Positions 33,198-42,535 of a stretch of 64,000 nt of DNA are shown here, in pieces. The DNA lies in the NCBI GenBank assembly GCA_038329845.1, contig JBBQNJ010000010.1, positions 1 to 64,000 of the forward strand, in the 5' to 3' direction. Under the pieces are notes generated by a model that worked only from the letters and a program-made list of their open reading frames with translations, did no database searches and was not told the origin of the DNA. Position numbers and translations under genes: made by a program. The stretch's first letter is position 1. Every line of letters begins with the position of its first letter. Origin of the DNA: JBBQNJ01 sp038329845. GTDB taxonomy: Bacteria > Planctomycetota > Phycisphaerae > Tepidisphaerales > Tepidisphaeraceae.

Positions 33198-34604
33198 TTA
33201 GGCAGAGACCGCCGGACGGGTGGTGTGGGGCGGTCGCGGGCTTACCTGCCGCATCGGTCGGGCCGCGAGGTTGCGTCCCTGCGCGATCAGCCGCGTATTC
33301 AATTCGACGCCATCCACCGCGACCACATCAATTCCCTTCTCCATCGCCATCGCCGCTGCGGTTCCCGCCGCCTGTCCGATCGAACAGACTGGCGGCATGA
33401 CGCGCAGACTCGAGTGGGTGGCGTGGTCGGCCCAGATACAGCGCGAGGCGATCGCCAGATTGTCCAAATCCGCCGGCAGCAAGCAGCCAAAGGGAACCTC
33501 GTACCACTGTCCTGCGGGCAGGCGCTCGATTACGGTTCCCTTGCCGTCGGGATTATGGATGTCGATCGGATAGGTCACCCGCGCCACGGCGTCGGGAAAC
33601 GTGCGGGCCGACTTGTAGTCGTCCACCGTCACCTTCACCCGGCCCACGATCCGGCGGCTTTCGCGCACCCCGATCTGCGGAGCGATCGAGTAAAGGGTGG
33701 AATGTCGGAAGACATCGACGTGTTCGCGCAGCACCTGCCATATCTGGCGCAACTGCCGTCGAGCCTGAATTTCGGCGTCGGAAAGTTCAGCGCCGTCGAT
33801 TGCCCGTCGATGAATGACCCGCGTGGTATTGAAGTGAATCACGTTCGGCGTGATCGAGGGAAACATCAGCACGTCTTCCCGTGGGCACTCGATGCGCCCG
33901 TCGGCCTGGGCGGCGCGATAAACCTCCTGAATTCGGCGATAGATCGGCCCGGACATCTGAAGCACGTCCTTGGTGTCAAAGCCCTCGGGCAGATCGCGTG
34001 GATCGAGGCGGAGCTTAAAGCAAAGTGTCATCGGCTGAGCGTGGCCGGTGGTTTCACTTCCAGCTTCGAATCGGCACCCCGCGAGGGCGGCCACATCACC
34101 GTCGCCGGTACTGTCGATATAGGTTTTCGCCCGGGCGGCGCACAGGCCGGTCTTGGAGTGAAGCACGATCGCGTCGATTCGTAGATCGGCGGTCTGAACG
34201 TGGATGGCGCGGTGATGAAAGAGGAGCTGGACGCCGGCGTCAATGCATAGATCCTCGGCCGCAAGCCGGGCGGCGTTCGGATCAAACACGCGCGATCCAG
34301 CGCGGGCACCGCCATAGTGGGCCATGCGATCCTGCCACTGCTGAAAAATGCCCGAGTCGAGCGACTCTCCCTCGAGATGGTTGGGCATGAAAGGATTGAC
34401 TTCGCCGGCGGTCGCCATGCCGCCGAGAAATCCATAGTGCTCGACCAGCAGGACCTCGGCCCCGCCCCGAGCCGCCGCGACCGCCGCACCGATCCCGCCC
34501 GGCCCGCCACCGATCACCACCACATCGGCCTCGTGGGCGACCTCGAGTTTCGAGGGCAGGTTGACCGCGATCATTGGCTTCTTATGTGATTTCATAGCTT
34601 GCAT
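33198..34604 (-). CDS. FAD-dependent oxidoreductase (FAD_oxidored family)
   Basis: A 468-residue flavoprotein with the FAD motif ADVVVIGGGPGGIGAAVAAARGG near residue 27 (key residues GxGxxG), a GFLGGMATAGEVNPFMP segment, and TYIDSTGDGDVAALAGCRF, which contacts FAD in PF12831 proteins. The C-terminus repeats the family pattern SLRVMPPVCSIGQAAGTAAA. The substrate of these enzymes is not established; many planctomycete loci pair them with glycosidases and sulfatases, suggesting oxidation of a released sugar or sterol-like product. It is last in a minus-strand operon behind the GH127 gene, with 127 bases between. Confidence 0.85.
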   Translation of the reverse strand: MQAMKSHKKPMIAVNLPSKLEVAHEADVVVIGGGPGGIGAAVAAARGGAEVLLVEHYGFLGGMATAGEVNPFMPNHLEGESLDSGIFQQWQDRMAHYGGARAGSRVFDPNAARLAAEDLCIDAGVQLLFHHRAIHVQTADLRIDAIVLHSKTGLCAARAKTYIDSTGDGDVAALAGCRFEAGSETTGHAQPMTLCFKLRLDPRDLPEGFDTKDVLQMSGPIYRRIQEVYRAAQADGRIECPREDVLMFPSITPNVIHFNTTRVIHRRAIDGAELSDAEIQARRQLRQIWQVLREHVDVFRHSTLYSIAPQIGVRESRRIVGRVKVTVDDYKSARTFPDAVARVTYPIDIHNPDGKGTVIERLPAGQWYEVPFGCLLPADLDNLAIASRCIWADHATHSSLRVMPPVCSIGQAAGTAAAMAMEKGIDVVAVDGVELNTRLIAQGRNLAARPMRQVSPRPPHTTRPAVSA

Positions 34605-34731
34605 TTTCTTGATCCATCCAGGCCGGACAAAAACTCAGGGCTTGCGCCGCGTAGTTTCACCGATTTCATACTGCGATTCGAGTTCGTTTGTTCAATCGCT
34701 GCCGCCGGCTACCGGACCGCATCGAAAAAAC

Positions 34732-36636
34732 CTACAGGCGAGGGATCCACACCCGCATCGCGCCCGGGGAACGGTTGGCCCACAGGCAGTAGGGGATCAG
34801 CGTCAGTTCCGCCGGTTCGGCATTCTTCGACATCGTGGCGGTCATCTCGGAATAGAGCGCATCGCCCACCGCTCGGCGCTGTGCCGTGGCGGTGAGGAAG
34901 ACGGCGTGTCCAAGAGGGCCATCCATGCGGCGAGGCAGCAGGACCGCCTCGTCGGGCAGGATCAGTTCGTAGATGTCGCGTTGGTCGTGATCGGCCTGCT
35001 CGAGGCAGTAGATCAGCGGTCCCCGGGCAGCGGCAACGCAGCCTGCATTATCGCTGACACGCCGATGGGCCAAAAGCCGGCGGATCGGCATGGGCAGGTC
35101 GAGCGTGATGCGATCCCGCGGCGACCATGAGCGGGAGAGCGTGAGGTAGGTTCCTGCGCGGATGGCTTGAGGGGTCTGTCCGTTCACCGATACGCTCGTT
35201 CCCTTGGCCCAGGCGGGGATGCGCAGATTCAAATCGAACGACACGCCGGGCTTGGCGGGATTGATCAACAGTTCGATTTGACCGTCCCACGGATAGCCGT
35301 GCCGCTGTTCGATTCGCAGCGTCTGCCCGACGAGGTCGATTTCGAGCATGCCGGCGACGTAAAGATGGACGAACAACGCATTGTTCCCCGCGGTTCCATA
35401 GACGTAGCCGCCCAGCGACGCGAGCGTGCGGGCGATGTTGGGCGGGCAGCAGGCGACGTGATCCCAGTGCGAGCGGGTGCGGACGCACGCTCCACGGTCG
35501 TCGCCGTCGATCGCTCGCCCGCCGTCGTGTTCGAGCATGTTGGTGTAGAAATAGGTGTCGCCAGCAAGCCCGACGCCCGAAAGGGCACCGTTGTAAAGCG
35601 ACTGCTCCATCTGGTCGGCGAAGCGACTCTCGCCAGTGATCTGCAACATCCGCCACGCCCAGCCCGCCAAGGCGATCGCGGCGCAGGTCTCGTCATAGGC
35701 GGTGCGATTGGGCAGTTCATATGGTTCACCGAGGCCCTCTCCTTTTCGGAATATGCCGGCACCGCCCGTGACGTGGATTTTCCGATCGATCAGGTCGCTC
35801 CATTGGGATTGCAGCGCCTCGAGCAAAGCGGATTCGCCGGTTTCGGCATAGAGATCGGCGACACCGCTGCATAGATAGAACTGTCGCACGGCGTGTCCCA
35901 CGGCGGTCTTCTGATCGCGGACCGGGGCGTGCTTCTGCTGGTGCTGCCCCCCGGTGACCTGAGTCCCGCGCACGTTGATGAAGAACTCGCATTGCTCGAG
36001 GTAGCGCCGCTCGCCCGTCTCGCGGAAGAGTTCGACCAGCGCCATTTCCACTTCGGGATGTCCATCGGTGTCGGGATGCGCCTCATTGAAGGTGTCGCAG
36101 ACATGATCGGCCCAGCGGACCGCGACATCGAGAAACGTCCGCTTGCCGGTGGTGCGATGGTGCGCGATCGCCGCCTGGATCAGGTGCCCGCCGCAGTAGA
36201 GTTCATGACTGCGAACCAGATTGGTATAGCGTTCGGCGGCCTTGTCGGCGGGATAGGCTGTGCAGAGGTAACCGGATGCATCCTGGGTCCGTCGCACGAG
36301 GTCGATCACAGTGTCGAGTTTCGCCTCCAGCGCCGGGTCGGGATGCGTTCCCAGGCTCCAGGCGGCGGCTTCCATCCACTTATAAACGTCTGAATCAGGC
36401 GCGAGGTGGCGAATCGTCCCCTGTTTTTCGCCGATGGCGATGCGGAAGTTGTCCAGCCGGCCGGTCCGCTCACATTCGTCATATTGCGAGTGAAGCGAAA
36501 CGTCGCGGTTCACCGCCATTCGTGGCGAAAAGAACTGGTCCGCGATGCTCACCGCAGCGACGCCAACTCCCGCGAGCTTCGCCGATATGCTGGCTTCCGT
36601 ACGCGTGACAGGAGCGACCTTTTCAATCCGATTCAT
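34732..36636 (-). CDS. Glycoside hydrolase family 127 (beta-L-arabinofuranosidase type)
   Basis: A 634-residue intracellular-type enzyme. The characteristic zinc-cysteine catalytic centre is visible: AYDETCAAIALAGWAWRM supplies the Glu and first Cys, and HVACCPPNIARTLASLGGY supplies the adjacent Cys pair, matching the Glu/Cys/Cys-Cys set of HypBA1. Residues before about 40 are a less conserved leader. The family releases L-arabinofuranose from beta-linked oligosaccharides such as hydroxyproline-linked arabinan. It is placed after a secreted clan GH-A enzyme in the same operon (23 bases apart), supporting stepwise degradation of plant arabinose-rich glycans. Confidence 0.9.
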   Translation of the reverse strand: MNRIEKVAPVTRTEASISAKLAGVGVAAVSIADQFFSPRMAVNRDVSLHSQYDECERTGRLDNFRIAIGEKQGTIRHLAPDSDVYKWMEAAAWSLGTHPDPALEAKLDTVIDLVRRTQDASGYLCTAYPADKAAERYTNLVRSHELYCGGHLIQAAIAHHRTTGKRTFLDVAVRWADHVCDTFNEAHPDTDGHPEVEMALVELFRETGERRYLEQCEFFINVRGTQVTGGQHQQKHAPVRDQKTAVGHAVRQFYLCSGVADLYAETGESALLEALQSQWSDLIDRKIHVTGGAGIFRKGEGLGEPYELPNRTAYDETCAAIALAGWAWRMLQITGESRFADQMEQSLYNGALSGVGLAGDTYFYTNMLEHDGGRAIDGDDRGACVRTRSHWDHVACCPPNIARTLASLGGYVYGTAGNNALFVHLYVAGMLEIDLVGQTLRIEQRHGYPWDGQIELLINPAKPGVSFDLNLRIPAWAKGTSVSVNGQTPQAIRAGTYLTLSRSWSPRDRITLDLPMPIRRLLAHRRVSDNAGCVAAARGPLIYCLEQADHDQRDIYELILPDEAVLLPRRMDGPLGHAVFLTATAQRRAVGDALYSEMTATMSKNAEPAELTLIPYCLWANRSPGAMRVWIPRL

Positions 36637-36659
36637 CGGGGTTCCTTTGGTTCGGTTTC

Positions 36660-38840
36660 TTATTCGACTGTGATCGACACACCGCTGAGCGCGGGGATTT
36701 CCAATTCCAGGTCGATCTCGCTGCCATCGATCACCGTCGCCGGTGAGGTGCTGATCGTCCGAGCATCGGCCCTGGTGATCGTCAAAGTCCGACCCACCAC
36801 CGACGCCGGAATCGCCGTACGCAGGTGCAGCTTGACCCTGTCATATCGTTTGCCAGCGGCGGGATCACCATAGGGATAGCCATAATAAGTGACGATGTTG
36901 AAGCGGGGTCCTTCATGAGACGCGATCGCATAAAGGCGCGGGCTTCGGTCTGACGCGAAGGCAGGCGCGTCGATTGAAGCGGGGTATTGAGCGCCGCGGC
37001 AATTTCGTATCAGCCAGAATGCGTTGTACCGATAAGTGATTGGCTTGTCGCGCCCGGGATGAGGCCCTTCGGGGGGAAGTTTGCCATAGTTAGCATCCGG
37101 GGCGAAGACCCCTCGAACGCCGAAAACATAGCCTCCCTCATGATACTCGTTCCAGCGGTAGTGCAGGCTTCCCAGACAGTCATCGGCATGATCGGCCAGC
37201 GGCTTCCATCGTTGCATGATATAGTCAAATGCCGGCTCGCCGTAAATCCAGAAATCCCATTCGGTGATGATCGTACGAAGGTGATTCATCCCGCGATCGC
37301 GGGCGTGGCGGAGAATCTGATCGTTGATGAGAAACACTGCCTCGCCGGTCTGCCCGTACGGGTGGCGGCTGATCCAATCCACGTTCTTGCCTACCGCATC
37401 GATGACGGGGAAGGTGTATGGCAGATCATAGTTTCCCAGGCAACCGACCTGAACGCCTGGAAATGTTCGATGGATCGCATCGCCGGCGTAGTTGATGAAG
37501 TCAATGTACTGCCGGATCGTCTTATCGAGATTCGGTTCGTTACCCGGCTCAAAATATTTGACGTTGAGTTGATAGGTATCGGTGCCCGGGCGACCGTTGG
37601 CAGTAAGAAGCGCGCCGAAATAATACTTCGTCCATACCTTGGGATCGGGCATATAGCCGCCGCGGTTCCAGGGCATCCAGAACATGCCGATCGGCTCGGC
37701 TTTGATCGCGGCGATGTCGGCAAGGCGTTTAGTCAGCTTCGCCGTGTCGTAATCGGTCCAATGAATGTTGTCGAGGCTCAAGTCCGGCTCGGCCGCGGGA
37801 TACTGGTAGCCGTTCTTGTTGGTGAATTTAGCGATGGCGATCTGGTCGAAGCGGGCGTAGCCGCCGTCGAGATTCAAAGCCGCGTAGAGCTGCTTTTCCG
37901 CGTCCGAGCCCCGAGCGACATCCTCCTGCCCGTGGATGCTGAAATGCTTGGCGCTCAGCGTCGGGCCGGATACGGAAAGGTCGATCTTAATCTCGCCGGT
38001 TGCCACAGCCGGGGAGAGGTCAGCCCGCGGATATTGGCTACCCGCCGCCAACCAGCGCAGCATCTGCACGTAGAGTTGACCGATCCTCGGCCATTTGCAG
38101 AACTCGGCCGATAGTTCGTCATTGGCGAAAAAACCGCCGGTATAGAGAACTCGCCCCCGTCCTTTGTCCCAGCAGATCCACAGAGGGTGCCCATCGGAAG
38201 ACTCGGCCAGGACCGTAGCGCCCTGCTTAAGTCTTCCAGAATGGGCGGCCTTGAGGGGCGCGGCTTCGTCCAAGTTCAGCCCCTTGAGAATCGGATGGTC
38301 CGCTTGCTTGACCCGCAGTTGAATTGGCTTGCCCTGGAGAATCAGTTGCGATGGCGCATCATCCGGGCCCAGCGATCCCATCGGCCTGAAGGCATCCACA
38401 TGCACCGGCAGCACCGAATCGAAGCTCATCTCTCGACTGATAAAACTGAACCCCTTGTGATTGTCGCAGTACAGAAATCCGCCGCCGCCGTCGACAAAAG
38501 TCTCCACGGCCTTGGCCACGCGCGCGGTCATTGACGGGCCGGGCAGATCCCCCACCACAATCACATCGAAACGTCGCAATGAGGTTTCATCGGCATACTG
38601 CAAAAACTCGTAATTGGTCCACAGTGTGAAGGTGAGCTCCCCGGCCGCGGCGCCCTGGGTTTGCCGGCGGACAAAGTGCCCGCGCAAGGGCGGGTTCTTG
38701 GGATCCACCGGGTCGCCGGATATCTGGCTTTTCCAATCCCCGCCGACGAATAACACGCGGGTCGGCGCCGCAAGGATCGCGGTTGAACAAAACCCAAGCA
38801 GGACGATTGTCAACGTCCATCGAAGCGTGCGATTCATCAT
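36660..38840 (-). CDS. Secreted two-domain protein: class I amidotransferase-like domain plus clan GH-A glycosidase
   Basis: A 726-residue exported protein. A signal peptide (LTIVLLGFCSTAILAAPT) is followed by a flavodoxin/ThuA-like domain with TRVLFVGGDWKS and FVDGGGGFLYCDNHKG, then from about residue 270 a (beta/alpha)8 glycosidase. Glu435 in YFEPGNEPNLD is the probable acid/base and Glu527 in TIITEWDFWIYGEP the probable nucleophile, the layout of GH39/GH51-like clan A enzymes. The C-terminal 100 residues form a beta-sandwich. The gene overlaps the preceding GH42-like stop by ATGA, so expression is coupled. The sugar specificity is unknown; GH127 downstream points to arabinose-containing glycans. 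Confidence 0.75.
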   Translation of the reverse strand: MMNRTLRWTLTIVLLGFCSTAILAAPTRVLFVGGDWKSQISGDPVDPKNPPLRGHFVRRQTQGAAAGELTFTLWTNYEFLQYADETSLRRFDVIVVGDLPGPSMTARVAKAVETFVDGGGGFLYCDNHKGFSFISREMSFDSVLPVHVDAFRPMGSLGPDDAPSQLILQGKPIQLRVKQADHPILKGLNLDEAAPLKAAHSGRLKQGATVLAESSDGHPLWICWDKGRGRVLYTGGFFANDELSAEFCKWPRIGQLYVQMLRWLAAGSQYPRADLSPAVATGEIKIDLSVSGPTLSAKHFSIHGQEDVARGSDAEKQLYAALNLDGGYARFDQIAIAKFTNKNGYQYPAAEPDLSLDNIHWTDYDTAKLTKRLADIAAIKAEPIGMFWMPWNRGGYMPDPKVWTKYYFGALLTANGRPGTDTYQLNVKYFEPGNEPNLDKTIRQYIDFINYAGDAIHRTFPGVQVGCLGNYDLPYTFPVIDAVGKNVDWISRHPYGQTGEAVFLINDQILRHARDRGMNHLRTIITEWDFWIYGEPAFDYIMQRWKPLADHADDCLGSLHYRWNEYHEGGYVFGVRGVFAPDANYGKLPPEGPHPGRDKPITYRYNAFWLIRNCRGAQYPASIDAPAFASDRSPRLYAIASHEGPRFNIVTYYGYPYGDPAAGKRYDRVKLHLRTAIPASVVGRTLTITRADARTISTSPATVIDGSEIDLELEIPALSGVSITVE

Positions 38841-41038
38841 GGCTTCTCCGGCTCGATCCGCCAGATGGCGGTGCGATAGGGGGGCATCAGGTGGGTAATT
38901 CGATTCGTGGTCTGCGCCGCCGATGATTCATCGAGCAGGTCCGTCACACGCATCCGCCCGGGCAGCGTGATCGTTTTGCGGCCCTGGCTGGCGGTATGCA
39001 GGCAGATCATCGATCGGTTGGCATAGATCACATCGCCCGATTCGCACCAAACGTGCCCGCGAGCAAATCGGGTCAGGTTTCGCAGCAGGGCCGGGCCGAA
39101 ATTCATCATCGACAGGTAGACGCTCTTCCAGTCTCCGTGATCGCGCAATGCGAACCCGACTTCACCGCCATCGCGCAGCCGCCCCAGCGGCAGGGCGGCG
39201 AGGTCGTCGACGAACATCACCGGCCCGACCGATCCTTCGATGCCGAAGTCGAGCGCCGATCCCCCGACGCATAACGGGTGTGAGTCATCCTCGATCAACA
39301 CTCGGATGTTCCGGCGATGCTTGCTCCAGTTCAATGTCATCCCGATCAGGTCGGCGCTCATCGCCGGATCAATTCGCGTTTCATTCAGCACGCCGGCGAC
39401 GAACGTCCAGGTCATCACTCGCCCGTCGCGTTGCCAGCGGCGGATGCCCTCGGCGGCCCGGTCCGAAATGAAGCCGCAGTTGACGAAGATGATCAGCTTG
39501 TACTGCTCGCCGGGGAAGTCATCGTGGGCCAGGTCGTGCAATTCATACGTGTCAAACGGGATCCCCGCCATTCCCCAACCCCGATTGCAGCCATCGAGCA
39601 GCAGCCCGTGCGACGATTCCATCTCGAATCGCAGCAGCGTGCCGTTCATCGCCGATTGATACATCGGCGTCTGCTCCGAGCAGACGAATGCCACTTCGCT
39701 GATGGATGAGCGATCCCAATCGACGGCCTGCTTGCCGATTTCCGAAAGGCGTGCCATCGCCTGGACCAGCTTGGGGTGCTGGTAATTGTTCTTGCGGATG
39801 TCGAACCACCAGTACGGAGTGCCGGTGATCAGGTTGTGCGCGTGTTCGCGCTGAAGGATGGCGATCTGCTCTTCCCAATCCCTGCCGCAATACCCCTTGG
39901 CCCATTTCCAGATCGGATCGGGGATCGCCGGCTCGGCCGAGGCCAGGCGCGCCGAGGCGGGATCCATTTCAGCCCACGCCCGTTGCCAACTCTGCTCAAG
40001 AATCTGCGTCGTCGATAGATCGACCTCGGTGTAGTGCAGCTTGTTGTTCAGATTGAGGGTATGGGCCAGTCCCAGATAGCCAGATGGACCGCCCGGATAG
40101 CGCATGTCATAGCTGGTGATATCTGACACAAAGTCGATGTCGGGGCTCTTACAGAGGCGTTGGATCAGTCCGTGGCCGTATTCCTGGATGTAGGAATACA
40201 CCCCCGTTTCCCACCAGAGATAGCTATGGAATCCGCCGCAGAGGATCGGCGTGCCCGCGGCCTGCTTGACGGCGCGGCAAAAATGCAGCAGGTGGTCGGC
40301 CAGCGTTTCGTTCAAAAAGTGGTAGTAGTCGATGGCCGGGCGATCCACCGCCGGGTCTCGCAGCGTGAACGGACCCCAGATATGGCTGCCGTTGCGCACC
40401 TGGCCCTTGGGGCAATCGGCGGTCTCGAACGTGACGCCAGGGCTCTTCCACGCCTCCCGCAGGGCATCAACATCATTGTTGTAACGGCGCCCGAGCCATT
40501 GTCGCAGTTCGCGGGTGTAGACCGGATGATAGTCCCCGCGGCAGGTCTTGTCGGTGTCGAAAATCAGCCATTCCTCGGTGCTTCCGGCGTTCAGCATGAA
40601 CCCGATGATGCGGGGCGCCCACTCGGTGGTTTTCAACCATACAGTGAAATCCTCGAGCATCTGGCTGACCTGATCTCGCCACACCGGCGAGGCGATATTG
40701 GCCACCGACATCTTCCGTTCGCCTTCGGTAGGGGTCTGGGGATTATGTACCTCCGTGGGATGCGTCTTGCCGAACCACGGGTTGAGCAGTCCCAGTCGCA
40801 CGCGAATCAGCCAATGCGTCGAGCCGCTGTGTTCGGCGAAAAAACGAAGCTTTTGCTCGGCGTAACTCCAGTCATACTTCCCCGGCCCCAGCCAGCAATG
40901 AATCCCCGCCTCGATCCAGATCATCATGATCTCGACGCCGCCGCTGACGAAATCCTCGACAACCTGGGCCTGGTTAAAGGCGCAGCTTGTGGCCGTCATG
41001 CCGTGCAGGGCTTGATCATTGACGAACATCGCCGGCAC
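38837..41038 (-). CDS. GH42-like beta-galactosidase family protein
   Basis: A 733-residue glycosidase-like protein (counting from GTG 41038). It reads FVNDQALHGMTATSCAF, then a (beta/alpha)8 barrel with Glu155/Glu156 in NAGSTEEWL, placed like the acid/base of GH42 and GH-A enzymes, and Glu338 in LHYTEVDLST, like the nucleophile. The C-terminal region resembles a GH42 trimerisation domain and a beta-sandwich. The true start may be upstream: the frame stays open and the extra residues (ARAEVRRHRGVPAMFV) look like real protein, with GGAGG five bases before an ATC at 41113. It begins the operon of GH-A, GH127 and FAD genes and is divergent from trpS. Confidence 0.75.
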   Translation of the reverse strand: MPAMFVNDQALHGMTATSCAFNQAQVVEDFVSGGVEIMMIWIEAGIHCWLGPGKYDWSYAEQKLRFFAEHSGSTHWLIRVRLGLLNPWFGKTHPTEVHNPQTPTEGERKMSVANIASPVWRDQVSQMLEDFTVWLKTTEWAPRIIGFMLNAGSTEEWLIFDTDKTCRGDYHPVYTRELRQWLGRRYNNDVDALREAWKSPGVTFETADCPKGQVRNGSHIWGPFTLRDPAVDRPAIDYYHFLNETLADHLLHFCRAVKQAAGTPILCGGFHSYLWWETGVYSYIQEYGHGLIQRLCKSPDIDFVSDITSYDMRYPGGPSGYLGLAHTLNLNNKLHYTEVDLSTTQILEQSWQRAWAEMDPASARLASAEPAIPDPIWKWAKGYCGRDWEEQIAILQREHAHNLITGTPYWWFDIRKNNYQHPKLVQAMARLSEIGKQAVDWDRSSISEVAFVCSEQTPMYQSAMNGTLLRFEMESSHGLLLDGCNRGWGMAGIPFDTYELHDLAHDDFPGEQYKLIIFVNCGFISDRAAEGIRRWQRDGRVMTWTFVAGVLNETRIDPAMSADLIGMTLNWSKHRRNIRVLIEDDSHPLCVGGSALDFGIEGSVGPVMFVDDLAALPLGRLRDGGEVGFALRDHGDWKSVYLSMMNFGPALLRNLTRFARGHVWCESGDVIYANRSMICLHTASQGRKTITLPGRMRVTDLLDESSAAQTTNRITHLMPPYRTAIWRIEPEKP

Positions 41039-41253
41039 GCCCCGATGGCGCCGAACCTCGGCGCGGGCAAAACCTTCGCCTTTCGACGGCTTCGAATAAG
41101 TTGGTTCGCTGATGTCGGCCTCCGGATTCGCCGCGATTTTCCGCAGCCCTGCGGTTGCCGGAGAGAGTATCTCACGTCGCAGTCGCGGTAAAGCAGGTGA
41201 GTCGGAAGATCGAGCCGTTTGGGCGACGGGATTCGAGCCGCTATAACGGAGGA
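41039..41253. promoter_or_regulatory. Divergent gap between the GH42-like gene and trpS
   Basis: Nearer the GH42 gene the minus-strand frame stays open without an ATG; GGAGG (41119-41123) precedes the ATC codon (41111-41113). On the plus strand GGAGGA lies at 41247-41252 and serves trpS. Promoters for both genes must be within this interval, but no sigma-70 consensus stands out. Confidence 0.4.
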
Positions 41254-42363
41254 ATGAGTTCTGCCAATACCGCGGCGAAGCGAAGGATTCTCACCGGGGA
41301 CACGCCCACCGGGCGGCTGCACCTGGGGCATTATGTGGGGAGCGTCGAGAGCCGATTGGCGCTTCAGGATGAATATGATTGCTACTTCATCATCGCCAAT
41401 AAACACGCTTTCACCACCCGCGCCGAGCGCCCGGCGGACATTCGCCAAAGCGTGATCGACATCGCCACCGATTACCTCGCCGCCGGCATCGACCCCGAAC
41501 GCTCCACCATGTTCATCCAGAGCGAAGTGCCGGCGATTGATGAGTTGACTTTCTTTTTTGCCATGCTGCTGCCGTTCAGTCGGGTGATGAAGAACCCCAC
41601 GATCAAGGATGAGCTGCGCGACAAGGGGCTGGGCGACAATTATCCCTTCGGGTTTCCGCTCTACGCGGTGGGCCAGACCGCCGACATCCTGGCGTTTCGC
41701 CCGGAGCTGGTCCCGGTCGGGGAGGATCAACTGCCGCATCTGGAGATGACGCGCGAAGTGGCCCGTCGATTCGACCAGTTGTACTGCGGCGTGGATCCCC
41801 ACACCGAGGACCGCGACTATGTGAATGCGGGCGGGGTCTTTCCGGTGATCGAGGCCAAGCTGGGGCGGGTGCAGCGACTGGTCGGCACGGGCGCGCCCAA
41901 TCCGCAAACCGGGCAACTGCTCAAGATGAGCAAGTCGCTGGACAACGCAATTTTCCTCAGCGACGATGCCGAAACCATCCGAAAAAAGGTGATGGGGATG
42001 TACACCGATCCCAAGCGCCTTCGCGCGACCGACCCGGGCGAGACCGACCCGCGTAAAAATCCGCTTTGGGCGTTTCATGAGACCTTCAACCCGGACGTTG
42101 CGTGGGTGGATGAGCATCGGCAAATGTATCGCGACGGAAAGGTGGGGGATGTGGCGGTGAAGAAAAAACTCATCGAGGTTCTCGAGGCGATGATCTCGCC
42201 GATCCGAGAGCGGCGGAAGCGGTTTGAGCAGCGCCCCGAGGATGTATTGGAGATACTTCGCCGAGGAACGAAAAAGGCCAATGCGGTGGCCGAAGAAACG
42301 CTCTGTTTGGCCAAGCGGGCGATGAAACAGGACTATTTTTCACGCCGATTGTCGATCGACTGA
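41254..42363 (+). CDS. trpS: Tryptophanyl-tRNA synthetase
   Basis: A 369-residue class I aminoacyl-tRNA synthetase. The HIGH motif appears as TPTGRLHLGHYVG at residues about 17-29, and the KMSKS motif as LLKMSKSLDNAI near residue 225. The Trp pocket region has VGQTADILAFRPELVPVGEDQLPHLEMT, standard for TrpRS. The ATG at 41254 directly follows GGAGGA. Normal length of a bacterial TrpRS; the C-terminus ends RRLSID. Confidence 0.96.
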   Translation: MSSANTAAKRRILTGDTPTGRLHLGHYVGSVESRLALQDEYDCYFIIANKHAFTTRAERPADIRQSVIDIATDYLAAGIDPERSTMFIQSEVPAIDELTFFFAMLLPFSRVMKNPTIKDELRDKGLGDNYPFGFPLYAVGQTADILAFRPELVPVGEDQLPHLEMTREVARRFDQLYCGVDPHTEDRDYVNAGGVFPVIEAKLGRVQRLVGTGAPNPQTGQLLKMSKSLDNAIFLSDDAETIRKKVMGMYTDPKRLRATDPGETDPRKNPLWAFHETFNPDVAWVDEHRQMYRDGKVGDVAVKKKLIEVLEAMISPIRERRKRFEQRPEDVLEILRRGTKKANAVAEETLCLAKRAMKQDYFSRRLSID

Positions 42364-42399
42364 AAAACCCCGGATGGATCGAACGCGGACGGCAGGACG

Positions 42400-42515
42400 G
42401 ACGTACAAACGTTGGTGCCGGGCGGACGTTCAAATATTCGGGCGGGGCCGACTTGCAAACGTTCGGGCACGGCCGAGGTTCGGGCAGGGCCGACGTACAA
42501 ACCTTCGGGCAGGGC
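42400..42515. repeat. 25-bp degenerate tandem repeat, about 4.7 units
   Basis: Units start at 42400, 42425, 42450, 42475 and 42492; four are 24-25 bases and the fourth lost eight bases. Consensus features are GACGTACAAACGTTCGG followed by GC..GGGCC. It lies between trpS and the metallo-beta-lactamase-fold gene, in the stretch that would otherwise be the latter's 5' region. Confidence 0.85.
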
Positions 42516-42535
42516 TTCTCGGGAGTCACGGGCAA

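Noticed and set aside
40996..42123. Minus-strand frame of 375 codons over trpS
   Set aside because: Antisense to TrpRS with no signature; shadow of a conserved gene.
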